Assembly (NCBI GenBank): GCA_001920875.1
Contig: MNKP01000055.1
Location: 1-33,487 of the forward strand
Source: Acidobacteria bacterium 13_1_20CM_2_55_15
GTDB taxonomy: Bacteria; Acidobacteriota; Terriglobia; 20CM-2-55-15
Length of the DNA: 33,487 nucleotides
Reading direction: 5' to 3'
The notes under the pieces are model-generated. The model worked only from the letters and a program-made list of their open reading frames with translations, was not told where the DNA came from and made no database searches. Of the stretch, positions 19,520 through 29,130 are shown piece by piece. Every line of letters begins with the position of its first letter. The first letter of the stretch is position 1. The position numbers and the translations under genes were made by a program.

Positions 19520-19561
19520 ACCCTCCCCCAGAGGGAGAAGGGAATGCATTCCGGTCGCTCC

Positions 19562-21229
19562 TCACCACAGCCTTCGTTCCACATAACCGAACAGGACGTT
19601 CTTGCCTTCGCGCAAGGACCGGCCGTAGACCAGGTTTAAGGAGTGTGTCGGGGTTTGGATGCGCAGGCCCGCTCCCGTGTCCAACAGCAAACGGCTCGGT
19701 TGGAAAATATGGTTGCGGTCCCACGTTTTGGCGCCATCGAAGAAGAGATTCCACTTCACGGTTAGAAATGGAATGTTCAGCGTGTTAAACACTGGGATGG
19801 TTGCCAGGCGCCGTTCGATATCCGTATTAAGCAGAGCAAAATCCGAACCGATTGGGCCACGGCCATAATGCCCATTGATTGCCGCAGTATGCCCGCGCAA
19901 CACGTTCGCCGGATTCGTGTCCAGGCCCAGGAGGAAGTAATCTTCAACGGGAAGAGCACCGCGAGACGTTCCTGTCTTAATTGTCCAGTCCAGATTAGTG
20001 CGCGTGTCTTTCGACAGCGTGATCCGATTATTGAATTCGGCTACACCGCCGCTGAAATTGGTATCGCCGACCAAGGAACGCCTTGCGGCAAAGCCTTCCA
20101 GATGCAGCCGGTTTTGGTATTGCCGGTCGACCAACCGGATGTTGACCTCCGCGTTGAACCGCCCTGTGTTGCGGCTATCGGTGAACAACTGCGCCAAGCT
20201 GCCTTTTCCGGCGCGGTTCCGATATTCGAAGCCACCGCCAAGCTCCACGCGATAGTGCGGTATGTGCTTGATATGAACCCGGATCGCGTTAGCTTTGTAG
20301 TCGAAGAGACTGTTGGAACGAAACCCCGGACGAACGTTTCGTGACACGTCCCACCGCTCTGCGCGCCAACTGTTCCCCAGTTCGAGATGGAACAACCCTG
20401 GCCACGGCAGCGGTATCTTGAGCCGCCCTTCGATCCGGCGGCGGTTGGTGTCCCACCGGTAGTTTCCGTTGACATTTACGCCACTGTTGCCAATGTTCCA
20501 CAAATCCACGTACGAGGTTTCGACCGGGGCCCCTTTGAGAAGCCCGAAGAGAAAATCGCTCCATGAATTGCGTTTTGCGGTAGTGCGGACAATCGCGTTG
20601 TACTGGTCCGGGACTCGGGTGGGTTCGACTTCAAGACCCACGTTGGCGAAGTTCTCGGTCTCCAGAAGACGCGATTCCGTGGTCTTCCATTCGTCATAAC
20701 GCAATACCCCTGCCGGATGAAACGCCACAGCGTCGCGCACGACCCATAGGCCAAAGGTCAAATAGTAATTGTGCAAAATGTCGTTGATGACCGGCCGGCC
20801 GCTCTTATTCCACGACTGGAGTGCAGCCTGGACTTCGCCTTCGGACATATTGATCGTGGCCAACAGATCCGATGCGTAGTTGTTATTGGGATCAGTAACA
20901 AGCGTGCGCTCTAATTCCGCTTTGGCAGCTTCACGATCGTTATTGGTCAGATAGAAGTCCGCAAGCTGGTTCGGGAATCGGGCATCTTTAGGATACCGCT
21001 GGTTACCTTCTTTGAGGATGTCTTCTGCCTTCTGGTACTCCTTCATCGCCGTGTACGCTATCCCGAGGTACAGATATGCGTCAGGGACAGGATTACGTGC
21101 GAGAGTTTCGGACAGGATATTCACAGCGCGAACGTATTCGCCCCGATCTATCGCGTCGCGGGCTTCGTCGATTTGAGCGAAAGCAATGTGGGCCGTGAAA
21201 AAAAATACGAAAACAGAAATAGCCTTCAT
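19562..21229 (-). CDS. TPR-repeat protein with C-terminal outer-membrane (BamA/surface-antigen-like) barrel
   Basis: Signal peptide; TPRs 'DAYLYLGIAYTAMKEYQKAEDILKEGNQRYPKDARFPNQLADFYLTNNDREAAKAELERTLVTDPNN'; C-terminal 'TVKWNLFFDGAKTWD...LLLDTGAGLRIQTPTHSLNLVYGRSL...VLFGYVERRLW' with terminal aromatic. Confidence 0.6.
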   Translation of the reverse strand: MKAISVFVFFFTAHIAFAQIDEARDAIDRGEYVRAVNILSETLARNPVPDAYLYLGIAYTAMKEYQKAEDILKEGNQRYPKDARFPNQLADFYLTNNDREAAKAELERTLVTDPNNNYASDLLATINMSEGEVQAALQSWNKSGRPVINDILHNYYLTFGLWVVRDAVAFHPAGVLRYDEWKTTESRLLETENFANVGLEVEPTRVPDQYNAIVRTTAKRNSWSDFLFGLLKGAPVETSYVDLWNIGNSGVNVNGNYRWDTNRRRIEGRLKIPLPWPGLFHLELGNSWRAERWDVSRNVRPGFRSNSLFDYKANAIRVHIKHIPHYRVELGGGFEYRNRAGKGSLAQLFTDSRNTGRFNAEVNIRLVDRQYQNRLHLEGFAARRSLVGDTNFSGGVAEFNNRITLSKDTRTNLDWTIKTGTSRGALPVEDYFLLGLDTNPANVLRGHTAAINGHYGRGPIGSDFALLNTDIERRLATIPVFNTLNIPFLTVKWNLFFDGAKTWDRNHIFQPSRLLLDTGAGLRIQTPTHSLNLVYGRSLREGKNVLFGYVERRLW

Positions 21230-21262
21230 GCGTACCTAACACACTCGATTATAATTTTTTAC

Positions 21263-21862
21263 ATGAAAACCCTCGGATGTTTTCTCGTATTCACGTGCAT
21301 TTTGGCGGCGATTCCAGCTTACGCCGACTCGGATCTCACAATATTTGGCGCAGCGCAGCATCAGGGGAAATTAACGCTGCAATCCGCCACTCAAACGGCG
21401 ACAACAACCAGCAACTTCGATCCGACGACGTTCGGAGTGTTCGGTGTTCGATACAGCCATGGAAAAATTATCGGAGGCGAGCACACACTGGCCTATGCCC
21501 CGAATTTTATTTCGAGCAATAGCAAAGCCTTCATCTATAACAGCGATCTCCTTCTTCAAGCTCCATTACCGAAGATCCGGCCATACGGAACAGTTGGCTT
21601 AGGCTGGATTTTTACATGGTCGAAGGATCAATCCGGCAGACCGGCTCTCGGAGATATCGGCAACAAGTTCGCCATCAACTATGGTGGCGGTGTGAAGGTA
21701 TTTCCGGCGGGACCGGTTGGAATACGCTTCGATATCCGCGGCTATACACTCCCAAGCGTGAAATTCAATCTTCCTGCTTCGCTTGCGACACAAACTGTGC
21801 AGACCCAGAGCCAGTCGGTGAATTTCATCGAGTACGGTTTTGGCGTTGTGTTCAAGTTTTGA
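21263..21862 (+). CDS. Outer-membrane beta-barrel protein
   Basis: ATG 21263 gives signal peptide 'MKTLGCFLVFTCILAAIPAYADS'; 'INYGGGVKVFPAGPVGIRFDIRGY', terminal 'FGVVFKF'. ORF track start at 21173 is too far upstream. Confidence 0.65.
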   Translation: MKTLGCFLVFTCILAAIPAYADSDLTIFGAAQHQGKLTLQSATQTATTTSNFDPTTFGVFGVRYSHGKIIGGEHTLAYAPNFISSNSKAFIYNSDLLLQAPLPKIRPYGTVGLGWIFTWSKDQSGRPALGDIGNKFAINYGGGVKVFPAGPVGIRFDIRGYTLPSVKFNLPASLATQTVQTQSQSVNFIEYGFGVVFKF

Positions 21863-21868
21863 GGGAGA

Positions 21869-24116
21869 ATGGTGGCCGCTGGTCCTGATGAGCCGAAGCG
21901 TTCCACCTACATCGGACTTTTCTTAACGACGCTTTCCCTCCTGCAGTTCGAGCTGTTTCTGACGCGCATCTTCAGCGTTACGATGTGGTACCACTTCGCC
22001 TTCATGGCGATTTCACTGGCGATGTTTGGTCTCGCTGCCGGCGCGATTTTCGTCGAGCTGATGAAGAAGCGCGAAGCGCACGCGATGCTTGCCAACTTTG
22101 GCTTGCTTTTCGCTTTGACGAGCGCTATCTGTTTCGCCGCGCAATTGTATATACCCGTCGATCCGGAAAAAGAGATCGCCTGGACAGCTTTGGCTTTCAT
22201 TCTGGCGGCGATTCCCTTTGTTTTCGGGGGGATGGTTGTATGCGTAGCCCTCACACGTTTTCCCCGGCACACAGGTGCACTGTATGCGGCCGATCTTGCC
22301 GGGTCCGCGGCCGGTTGCATCCTGACGATTCCGATCTTGAACCATATCCACGCGCCGACGGCTGTGATTCTGAATGCGGGTATCGCGGCTCTCTCTGGGT
22401 GCCATTAATCAATCCGTCAAGCTCGTCGATATTCAGTGGCTCAAAGGCGGTAGGAATTCGCACGACGGACTCTATGAAAAATGGAACGCATTTTCGCGCA
22501 TCCACGTGCGAGAACTGGGAAGCCAGCCGTTCGGATGGGGACTGAGCTCCCGGTATCGTGCGAAGCGAGAGATCGGCCAGCTCTATTTGGATATCGATTC
22601 CGGTGCGGCAACAGTGATCACGAAATTCGACGGAAATCTGAACGCCGTCGAGCATCTCAAATACGATGTGACGGCGCTTGCACATTACCTGCGAAACCCC
22701 ACGTCGGTTCTTGTGATTGGAATAGGAGGCGGCAGGGACATCCTGACTTCCTTGGCCTTCGGGCAGCGTCATGTGACCGGTGTTGAAATTAATCCCGATA
22801 TCCTTCGGCTTTTGACACGCCGGTTCGGGCAATATTCAGGCAGCCTGCAAAACAACCCAGACGTGACGTTGGTACATGATGAGGCAAGGAGTTATGTTGC
22901 CCGGTCGCTGGAAAGCTACGGCATCATTCAGGCGTCACTCATCGATACGTGGGCCGCTACGTCCGCGGGCGCGTACGTGCTCACGGAGAATGGACTCTAT
23001 ACCAAGGAAGCTTGGCTGACGTTTCTGACTCACCTGACTCCGGATGGCATTCTTACGATGTCCCGCTGGTACTATGAAGCTCAACCGGCAGAGATATTGA
23101 GACTGGCGGCGCTGGCGACGGCGTCGCTCATGGATATAGGAGTCGCCGATCCGCGCCAGCATGTCATCATCGTTCGCAACCAGGATGTTGCCACGATTAT
23201 GGTGGCAAAGCGTCCATTTTCCGCCGCCGACATCGATGCGGTGACGAAGATCTCGAAAGCGATGGAGTTCCAGCCGGTGCTCACACCCCGATTCGCCGAA
23301 CGGCCGGAATTCGAAGCTATTTCGACGCCCGGTCAATACGAGCATCTAATTCGTACATACCCGCTCAACATCGAAGCCCCAACGGACGATTCGCCGTTTT
23401 TCTTTCACATGCTTCGTGCGGGCGATTTGCTGAAGCGTTCAACATTTCAAGGGATGAATCAACTCAATCTGAGAGCTGTGAATGTCCTGGGCAGGTCGCT
23501 GGTGATCGTAAGCGGTTTGAGTGTCATCGCGATCATAGCTCCGCTTGTATTTCGCAGAAAAGTGGGTGAAGCGCGTTCCATCCGCTTGATGATTTACTTC
23601 GCCGCCATCGGGTTGGCCTTCATGATGGTTGAAATCGGACAGCTCGAGCGGCTGATCGTCTTTCTTGGACACCCAATTTACGGCCTGACCGTTGTGCTCT
23701 TCGTGCTTCTGTTGGCCTCCAGTTGCGGGAGCTTCTATTCGTCCCGTATGAGACCGTGGATGTGGCTGCTGCCGGTTGCGCTGGCGGCATTCATTTTCGC
23801 CAGTCCGTCGGTTACATACCAACTTACTGCCGCGTCAACGCCAGTACGGATTGCGGTTTCGGCGCTGTTGCTTTTTCCTTCCGGCTTCTTCATGGGAATG
23901 GCGTTCCCGTTGGGCATCAGTAAAGCTGTATCCGTGAATGAAGGCGCTCCGACGGCATGGTATTGGGGCGTTAACGGAGCATTTTCGGTCATTTCCTCGG
24001 TGCTCGCAGTTGCGGTAGCCGTATTCTGGGGCGTCACGGTGACGCTGCTAGTGGGATTGGGCGCATACATCCTAGCGTTGATTGCGCTAGGAGATTTAAA
24101 GTGGGAAATCACATGA
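21869..24116 (+). pseudogene. Membrane-embedded spermidine-synthase-like (SAM-methyltransferase fold) protein, split into two frames
   Basis: 21869-22408 encodes N-terminal TM region; 22374-24116 encodes 'VLVIGIGGGRDILTSLAFGQRHVTGVEINPDILRLL' plus C-terminal TM region. The parts are in different frames, overlapping at 22374-22408. Confidence 0.7.
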
Positions 24117-25306
24117 AATGTGTTCAGAAGCTTTCATTATTCCTCGCCTCCCTCGTTCTTGCGCTGCTGACCCTGTCCGCCGTTTCCGTGGACCGGCTCA
24201 AGGGTCACGTGAGCTGGCTTGCAGATCCTGCACGCGAAGGCCGTCAAGCGTCGACAGCTGGGGCAGCGGCCGCTGCCGATTACATTGCGCAGCAGTTCAA
24301 AGAAATCGGCTGTGATGTCCAAATGCAAGACTTCGGTCGTATGCGGCGCAACGTCATCGGCCGTATCGGGACCGCGCAGCGCTATCTTCTCTTCGGTGCT
24401 CATTATGACGGGCAGGGGCCCGGTATGCCATCCGCCAGCGACAACGCGGCCGGTGTTGCGGTGATCATAGAAATCATGCGCGAGCTGAAAGCAAAAGAGC
24501 TGCCGGTATCCCTCGTTGCTGTTGCCTTCGATGATGAAGAGCAGGGCTTGAACGGCTCACGCTACTATTCCGATCATCCTCCTTATCCACTCGAGAACAC
24601 GCAGGCTGCCCTAATCTTCGACACGCTGGGCCGGCCATTCATGGATCTGGCAACGTGGACGATGTTTGTTCTGGGCGCGGAATACTCGAAGGAACTCGCC
24701 GCTGTGATTCAAAAACGGTCGCGTCCCGAGATGCTGGTTGCCGGCACCGATTTGATCGGTCCTCGGAGCGATTTCGCGCCGTTTGCCGTGAAGCACGTGC
24801 CTTACTTGTTCTTCAGTCACGCGACTCACAAGGATTACCACGGTCCGGGTGATACGGCCGACCGTGTCAACTATGCGAAGCTCGCGGAGGACGCGAGCTT
24901 CATTTCACTCATCGCCGAAGACATTGCGCGTCTTCCGGCGCAGCCGAAATATCTGACCGAACCGGTGTACCCGCCAGGCGAATCGGCTTCCCTCGAAAAT
25001 GAGCTTCAACTCGTAGAGAAGGAACGCAGCGATGTACCACAAGCCTTTCGTTTGATGTTTGACGACTTCAGAGCGCGTTTGAAATCCGATAGCAGTCGCG
25101 AGGTCCGGCGCATCGCCACAAGTGTGCTGCTGGCGTTGGCCACGCCGCGCTTGTCGTCCTTCATGCTCAGCTTTTTCATCGGCCCTTATTACGAACGCGA
25201 AAATCGCTCCGAACTTGCTGTGGCCGCTTACGAAGAAGCCTTGAAATGGACATCCGATGCCGCCGAGCGCCGCGACCTGGAAGAGAAGATTCGGGCATTG
25301 AGGTAA
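24113..25306 (+). CDS. M28 family zinc peptidase, exported
   Basis: Signal peptide 'LSLFLASLVLALLTLSAVS'; 'LLFGAHYDGQGPGMPSASDNAAGVAVIIEIMREL', 'VAFDDEEQGLNGSRYY'. ATGA overlap with the upstream stop. Confidence 0.9.
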   Translation: MKCVQKLSLFLASLVLALLTLSAVSVDRLKGHVSWLADPAREGRQASTAGAAAAADYIAQQFKEIGCDVQMQDFGRMRRNVIGRIGTAQRYLLFGAHYDGQGPGMPSASDNAAGVAVIIEIMRELKAKELPVSLVAVAFDDEEQGLNGSRYYSDHPPYPLENTQAALIFDTLGRPFMDLATWTMFVLGAEYSKELAAVIQKRSRPEMLVAGTDLIGPRSDFAPFAVKHVPYLFFSHATHKDYHGPGDTADRVNYAKLAEDASFISLIAEDIARLPAQPKYLTEPVYPPGESASLENELQLVEKERSDVPQAFRLMFDDFRARLKSDSSREVRRIATSVLLALATPRLSSFMLSFFIGPYYERENRSELAVAAYEEALKWTSDAAERRDLEEKIRALR

Positions 25307-25323
25307 TTTCCCCCGAATTACCT
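25301..25323. terminator. Short hairpin between convergent genes containing both stop codons
   Basis: AGGTAATT (25301-25308), loop TCCCCCG, AATTACCT (25316-25323); TAA of the M28 gene and TAA of the response regulator lie in the stem. Confidence 0.45.
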
Positions 25324-26007
25324 TCCGAAGCGGTATCCCTGGCCGTGGACGGTCACAATGTGTCTGGGGTTTTTGGGGTCGTCTTCGATTTTTTGTCTTA
25401 ACCACGCGATGTGGACATCTACTGTCCGCGTCAACGGAATCGACTTGTAGCCCCATACTTCCTGCAGCAGTTCATCGCGCGACAATATGGTGCCCTTGCG
25501 TTCGATCAGGTACCGTAGCAGGCGCGCTTCGCGTTCTCCCAGGGCGGTTGACTTTCCGTTCTTGGTCAGTTCGGATCTTGCGAAGTCGACGTGAATGCCA
25601 TCGAAGTCGTACGACTTCAGCTGGTTTCGTGCTCCTCGAGAAGCGCGGCGCAGCAACGCTTCGATGCGGGCTTCGAGTTCCGGTGTTTCAAACGGCTTCG
25701 TCAGGTAATCGTCGCTGCCGGCCTTAAAACCCTGTACCTTATTGTTCAGTTCGTTGCGCGCAGTCAGCATGAGGACAGGTGCGTTCACTCCGTTCTCTCG
25801 GAGACACCTGCAGACCTCGAATCCATCGCGGGACGGGAGCATCACATCGAGAATGATGAGATCAAATGGATTCTTGGTCGCAAGTTCCTGGCCCTCGACG
25901 CCGTCGCCGGAACTTTCAACCAAATAACCATCGCTCCGGAGAAGATCCGTTAACGTGCGGCGGAGGTTCGGTTCGTCCTCGACGAGAAGTATTCGAGCGT
26001 GATTCAT
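25318..26007 (-). CDS. OmpR/PhoB-family response regulator
   Basis: 'RILLVEDEPNLRRTL...LIILDVMLPSRDG', winged-helix 'LGEREARLLRYLIERKGTILSRDELLQEVWGYKSIPLTRTVDVHIAWLRQKIEDDPKNPRHIVTVHGQGYRF'. Confidence 0.97.
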   Translation of the reverse strand: MNHARILLVEDEPNLRRTLTDLLRSDGYLVESSGDGVEGQELATKNPFDLIILDVMLPSRDGFEVCRCLRENGVNAPVLMLTARNELNNKVQGFKAGSDDYLTKPFETPELEARIEALLRRASRGARNQLKSYDFDGIHVDFARSELTKNGKSTALGEREARLLRYLIERKGTILSRDELLQEVWGYKSIPLTRTVDVHIAWLRQKIEDDPKNPRHIVTVHGQGYRFGR

Positions 26008-27806
26008 TGGGCTATCGGGATATGCAGTGTGAAACGCGCGCCTCCCCCAGACGCCGGATTGTAGGTTACCCGGGCGTTTTGCGCCTGCATGATGCGTTTG
26101 ACGAGATGCAGGCCCAATCCGTTTCCCGGAACATTGGAGCCGACTCTCGCGCCGCGGTAGAACGCTTCGAATAAGTGGCGCTCATCGGCGGGGTCGATTC
26201 CCGGACCACGGTCGGTAACGCTGAGCCGGACTTCTTTCGAACGCGCATCCATTTCTGTGGTGATTTCGATATGCGCTTTGTTACTCGTCTTACCGTATTT
26301 CAAAGCATTGCTCAGGAGATTTTGTAGGCACTGCACCAGGGCAGGGGCGTCTGCAAGAACGGGCGGCAATTCCGGATCGATATGCGTCGTGAGATCGCAC
26401 TGGTCGATCTCGGTCGCGGGACTCAGATTGGCGACTGCGCGATCGATGATTTCATTCACATCGACGGGAGCGACATTATATTTTTTCCGGCCGGACTGCG
26501 TTTCCGAATATAACAGGACCTGATCCACCATGTCGGAAAGACGCCGGGCTTCGTCTTGAACAATGGTGGCGTATTGTTCAACGCCCTCTTTATCCTGCAC
26601 GATGCCGCGGCGCAGATTGTAAGCCGCCGATCGAATCACCGCCAAAGGGGTGCGAAGTTCATGTGAAACCCCGGCCGCAAATTCCATCTGGAGCCGGCCC
26701 AGCGTTCGCGCGCGCTGGCTCGAAATCACAAGGGTAATCAGTCCGGCGCCCAGCACCAGCAGTACTCCGAAACTGATCGCCCAATTCCGTTTCCGCAACT
26801 GTTCAACGGCGCGTTCGAGGGATCCCGCTCGATGCTTTACCAGCAGCGTCCACGGCTGCGAAAGCATCGTTGATTGAAATGCGCCCCGTAGGAACGGCCC
26901 TGGGCCGCGGGGACGGCCGCTGCCCCGCCGTGCCTCGCCCGGCTGCGGAGGTGGAGCTCCGAAGAGGAAAACCGACACATCGGGTGTGGCCATGTCATTC
27001 GCCGTCCACTGGCCTTGCGAGGAATACAAGATCTGTGAATGGTCCGCACCTGCCGCAACCGCCACACGGTAACCGAACTTGTCGGGGGAAGAAAAGTGTC
27101 TCTCGACCAATGGCGGAACAATTTCCTTTAGAAGAATTTCCGGATCTAATTCGGCGACCAGTGCGCCTTCGATACGCCCGGCTATTCCGGGTCCACCGCC
27201 CGGACCACGCGGACGAAAATCGTCCGGACGCCGGGGTCGAAAGTTTTTTTCATCACGCGGGCCGAATTCTTCTGGACGCGGTCTGCCAAACGGAGGGCCA
27301 CCTCTAAAGATCGGGACCAGCAGTGTCACTGTTTCGGCCACCCCTGAAAAATTCAGCGGCCCAGGCCGAAACCGGTCTCGTAAATTGGCGAACTGTTGCG
27401 GGAGCGGCGCCGGTTCCAGACTGCCTGATCGCATGTCCAATTTGTAAAAATCCGGGCTGGCATTGGGAGACGTTCGAATCAGACTGATCGAACGAATGAG
27501 TCGCGGATAAGAGGCGCCGTCCAACCAGGACTGATACCGCTGAAGGACGGCACCTCCATCTTCAGGGAAGCCCTCGCGGATCTGGAATGACATCGCCGTC
27601 CGGGCCAACTCGGCATCGAAGTCGGAAGCAAATCCATCGGATGCCGCACGGACGCTGCTTTCCAGCCGGTCGCGCTCAGCAGCGCTGACCTCGCCAATCC
27701 AGCGGTACTGAACAATTGCCAAGGCAGGAAGAAGAATCAGCAGCAGGCCAACTAAAATGACACTGGACTTGGGACGGGACATTAACCGGATTATATTCGG
27801 CCGCAC
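26004..27806 (-). CDS. Membrane sensor histidine kinase, partner of the adjacent OmpR-type regulator
   Basis: 'FAAGVSHELRTPLAVIRSAAYNLRRG' H-box, N-box 'LQNLLSNALKYGK', 'DRGPGIDPADERHLFEAFYRG'; two TM segments; 4-nt overlap with the regulator. Start at 27782 also possible. Confidence 0.96.
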   Translation of the reverse strand: MRPNIIRLMSRPKSSVILVGLLLILLPALAIVQYRWIGEVSAAERDRLESSVRAASDGFASDFDAELARTAMSFQIREGFPEDGGAVLQRYQSWLDGASYPRLIRSISLIRTSPNASPDFYKLDMRSGSLEPAPLPQQFANLRDRFRPGPLNFSGVAETVTLLVPIFRGGPPFGRPRPEEFGPRDEKNFRPRRPDDFRPRGPGGGPGIAGRIEGALVAELDPEILLKEIVPPLVERHFSSPDKFGYRVAVAAGADHSQILYSSQGQWTANDMATPDVSVFLFGAPPPQPGEARRGSGRPRGPGPFLRGAFQSTMLSQPWTLLVKHRAGSLERAVEQLRKRNWAISFGVLLVLGAGLITLVISSQRARTLGRLQMEFAAGVSHELRTPLAVIRSAAYNLRRGIVQDKEGVEQYATIVQDEARRLSDMVDQVLLYSETQSGRKKYNVAPVDVNEIIDRAVANLSPATEIDQCDLTTHIDPELPPVLADAPALVQCLQNLLSNALKYGKTSNKAHIEITTEMDARSKEVRLSVTDRGPGIDPADERHLFEAFYRGARVGSNVPGNGLGLHLVKRIMQAQNARVTYNPASGGGARFTLHIPIAQ

Positions 27807-27835
27807 GAGAGCAGGCGGTGTAAAAACTTGTTAAT

Positions 27836-27889
27836 ATTCCCCTCCTCGCGGAGGGCAATAATATACTTGCCCTCTGCGAGGAGGGGAAT
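27836..27889. repeat. Short palindromic element, ATTCCCCTCCTCGCGGAGGGCAA-loop-TTGCCCTCTGCGAGGAGGGGAAT
   Basis: 23-bp arms with one G/T mismatch (wobble-compatible), 8-nt loop TAATATAC. Confidence 0.9.
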
Positions 27890-27891
27890 GT

Positions 27892-28311
27892 CTATTCACC
27901 AATAATCTTAATGAGCACCCGCTTCTTCCGTCTCCCGTCGAATTCTCCGTAGAAGATCTGCTCCCACGGTCCAAAGTCAAACTTGCCATTCGTAACGGCA
28001 ACCACGACTTCGCGCCCCATCACCTGGCGCTTGATATGCGCATCGGCGTTATCCTCGCCGGTGTCATTGTGGCGATAATGGCTCACCGGCTCATGAGGTA
28101 CAAGCCGTTCCAGAAAGTCATCGTAATCTTTCAGCAGCCCCGATTCGTCGTCATTGATGTAGACGCTCGCGCTGATGTGCATCGGGTTCACCAGGCATAA
28201 ACCTTCCTTCACGCCGCTTTTCTTCAACGCTGCTTCAACCTGTGGCGTGATGTTGATGTACGCCCGCCGCGTCTTCGTTTCAAACGTCAATTCTTCGCGA
28301 TAAGATTTCAT
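27892..28311 (-). CDS. yjbQ: YjbQ / UPF0047 family protein (secondary thiamine-phosphate synthase-like)
   Basis: '[36 protein letters not shown]...[61 protein letters not shown]'. ORF extends to 28386; ATG 28311 preferred. Confidence 0.9.
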   Translation of the reverse strand: MKSYREELTFETKTRRAYINITPQVEAALKKSGVKEGLCLVNPMHISASVYINDDESGLLKDYDDFLERLVPHEPVSHYRHNDTGEDNADAHIKRQVMGREVVVAVTNGKFDFGPWEQIFYGEFDGRRKKRVLIKIIGE

Positions 28312-29064
28312 GCGCTGATCCCTTCGAGATGAGTTGGAGTTGACCATTCGATCGTACCAGCACAGCAGGAATGGGGCGACTGGCAACGTCGTCGACGGAT
28401 GGCTCGAACCATTCCATCATGCTGGAAGATGGATCGAGATCTCGAAGCGCGATGGCGAGCCTCTCCGCGTGGCCCCGCGTTCCAATGATCAGCACCGAGC
28501 CGCCGATGATCTCAGCTTCAGGTTCAAGATGAGCCGGAACATTGGCGATGAGGTCGTTTGTCCTATTCGAGCCGCGGGACGCGCGGTGGAGAATCGCCAG
28601 CGCATTGGTTGAAATCCAATCCTTGAGAACGGAAAACCGAATGTGCGGATCCCGGCGGAAGACCTCTCTCCGAAGGCGGACGTAATCGCCAATTTCGGTT
28701 TTCCACTCGCGGTTTTTCGGCTCTTCTGCCAGCCGCGAAACCGTGTCTAGAGTTGTGGAAATGCTATCGAGCGTCTTCGCGAGCCGCTCTTCTTGATAGT
28801 CGATGTGATCGCGCAGACGGCGGTTTCAATCTGCATGGCAATGTTCTGCAAAGAGCGCGCGTCGGACTCCACGCTTCGGACCAAAGAAGTGAAGTCCGGC
28901 TGCAGTTTGCTGAACTGTTCGACGGCCGAAATCACGTGCTCGAATTTTTCCCGCAGAGCAGCATATGCCGCACGCATTTGAAAAATGGAATAGAGCACAG
29001 AGATGCCGATGGCAGCGGTCACCGCCAGGGTTGCAAACTGGATGATGGCTTCAAGAGAAAACAA
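28280..29064 (-). pseudogene. Membrane-anchored coiled-coil protein of unknown function, disrupted by a frameshift near 28750-28828
   Basis: ORF 28747-29064 gives TM plus coiled coil; a second open frame from about 28825 to 28280 continues 'NRRLRDHIDYQEERLAKTLDSISTTLDTVSRLAEEPKNREWKTEIGDYVRLRREVFRRDPHIRFSVLKDWISTNALAILHR...'. Confidence 0.6.
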
Positions 29065-29072
29065 AGACCGTT

Positions 29073-29117
29073 ACCGTCCCCTGTCTATATATATCTAACA
29101 CGCTAGACAGAAACGGT
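29073..29117. repeat. Imperfect palindrome, ACCGTCCCCTGTCTA...TAGACAGAAACGGT
   Basis: Arms 29073-29087 and 29104-29117 with a few mismatches/one bulge, in the divergent intergenic region. Confidence 0.6.
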
Positions 29118-29130
29118 CCCACTTCGGGGG

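Noticed and set aside
19520-19561. CCCTCCCCCAGAGGGAG and GGAATGCATTCC palindromes between convergent genes
   Set aside because: Stems are short (5-6 bp). They may contribute to termination but are not distinguishable from chance.
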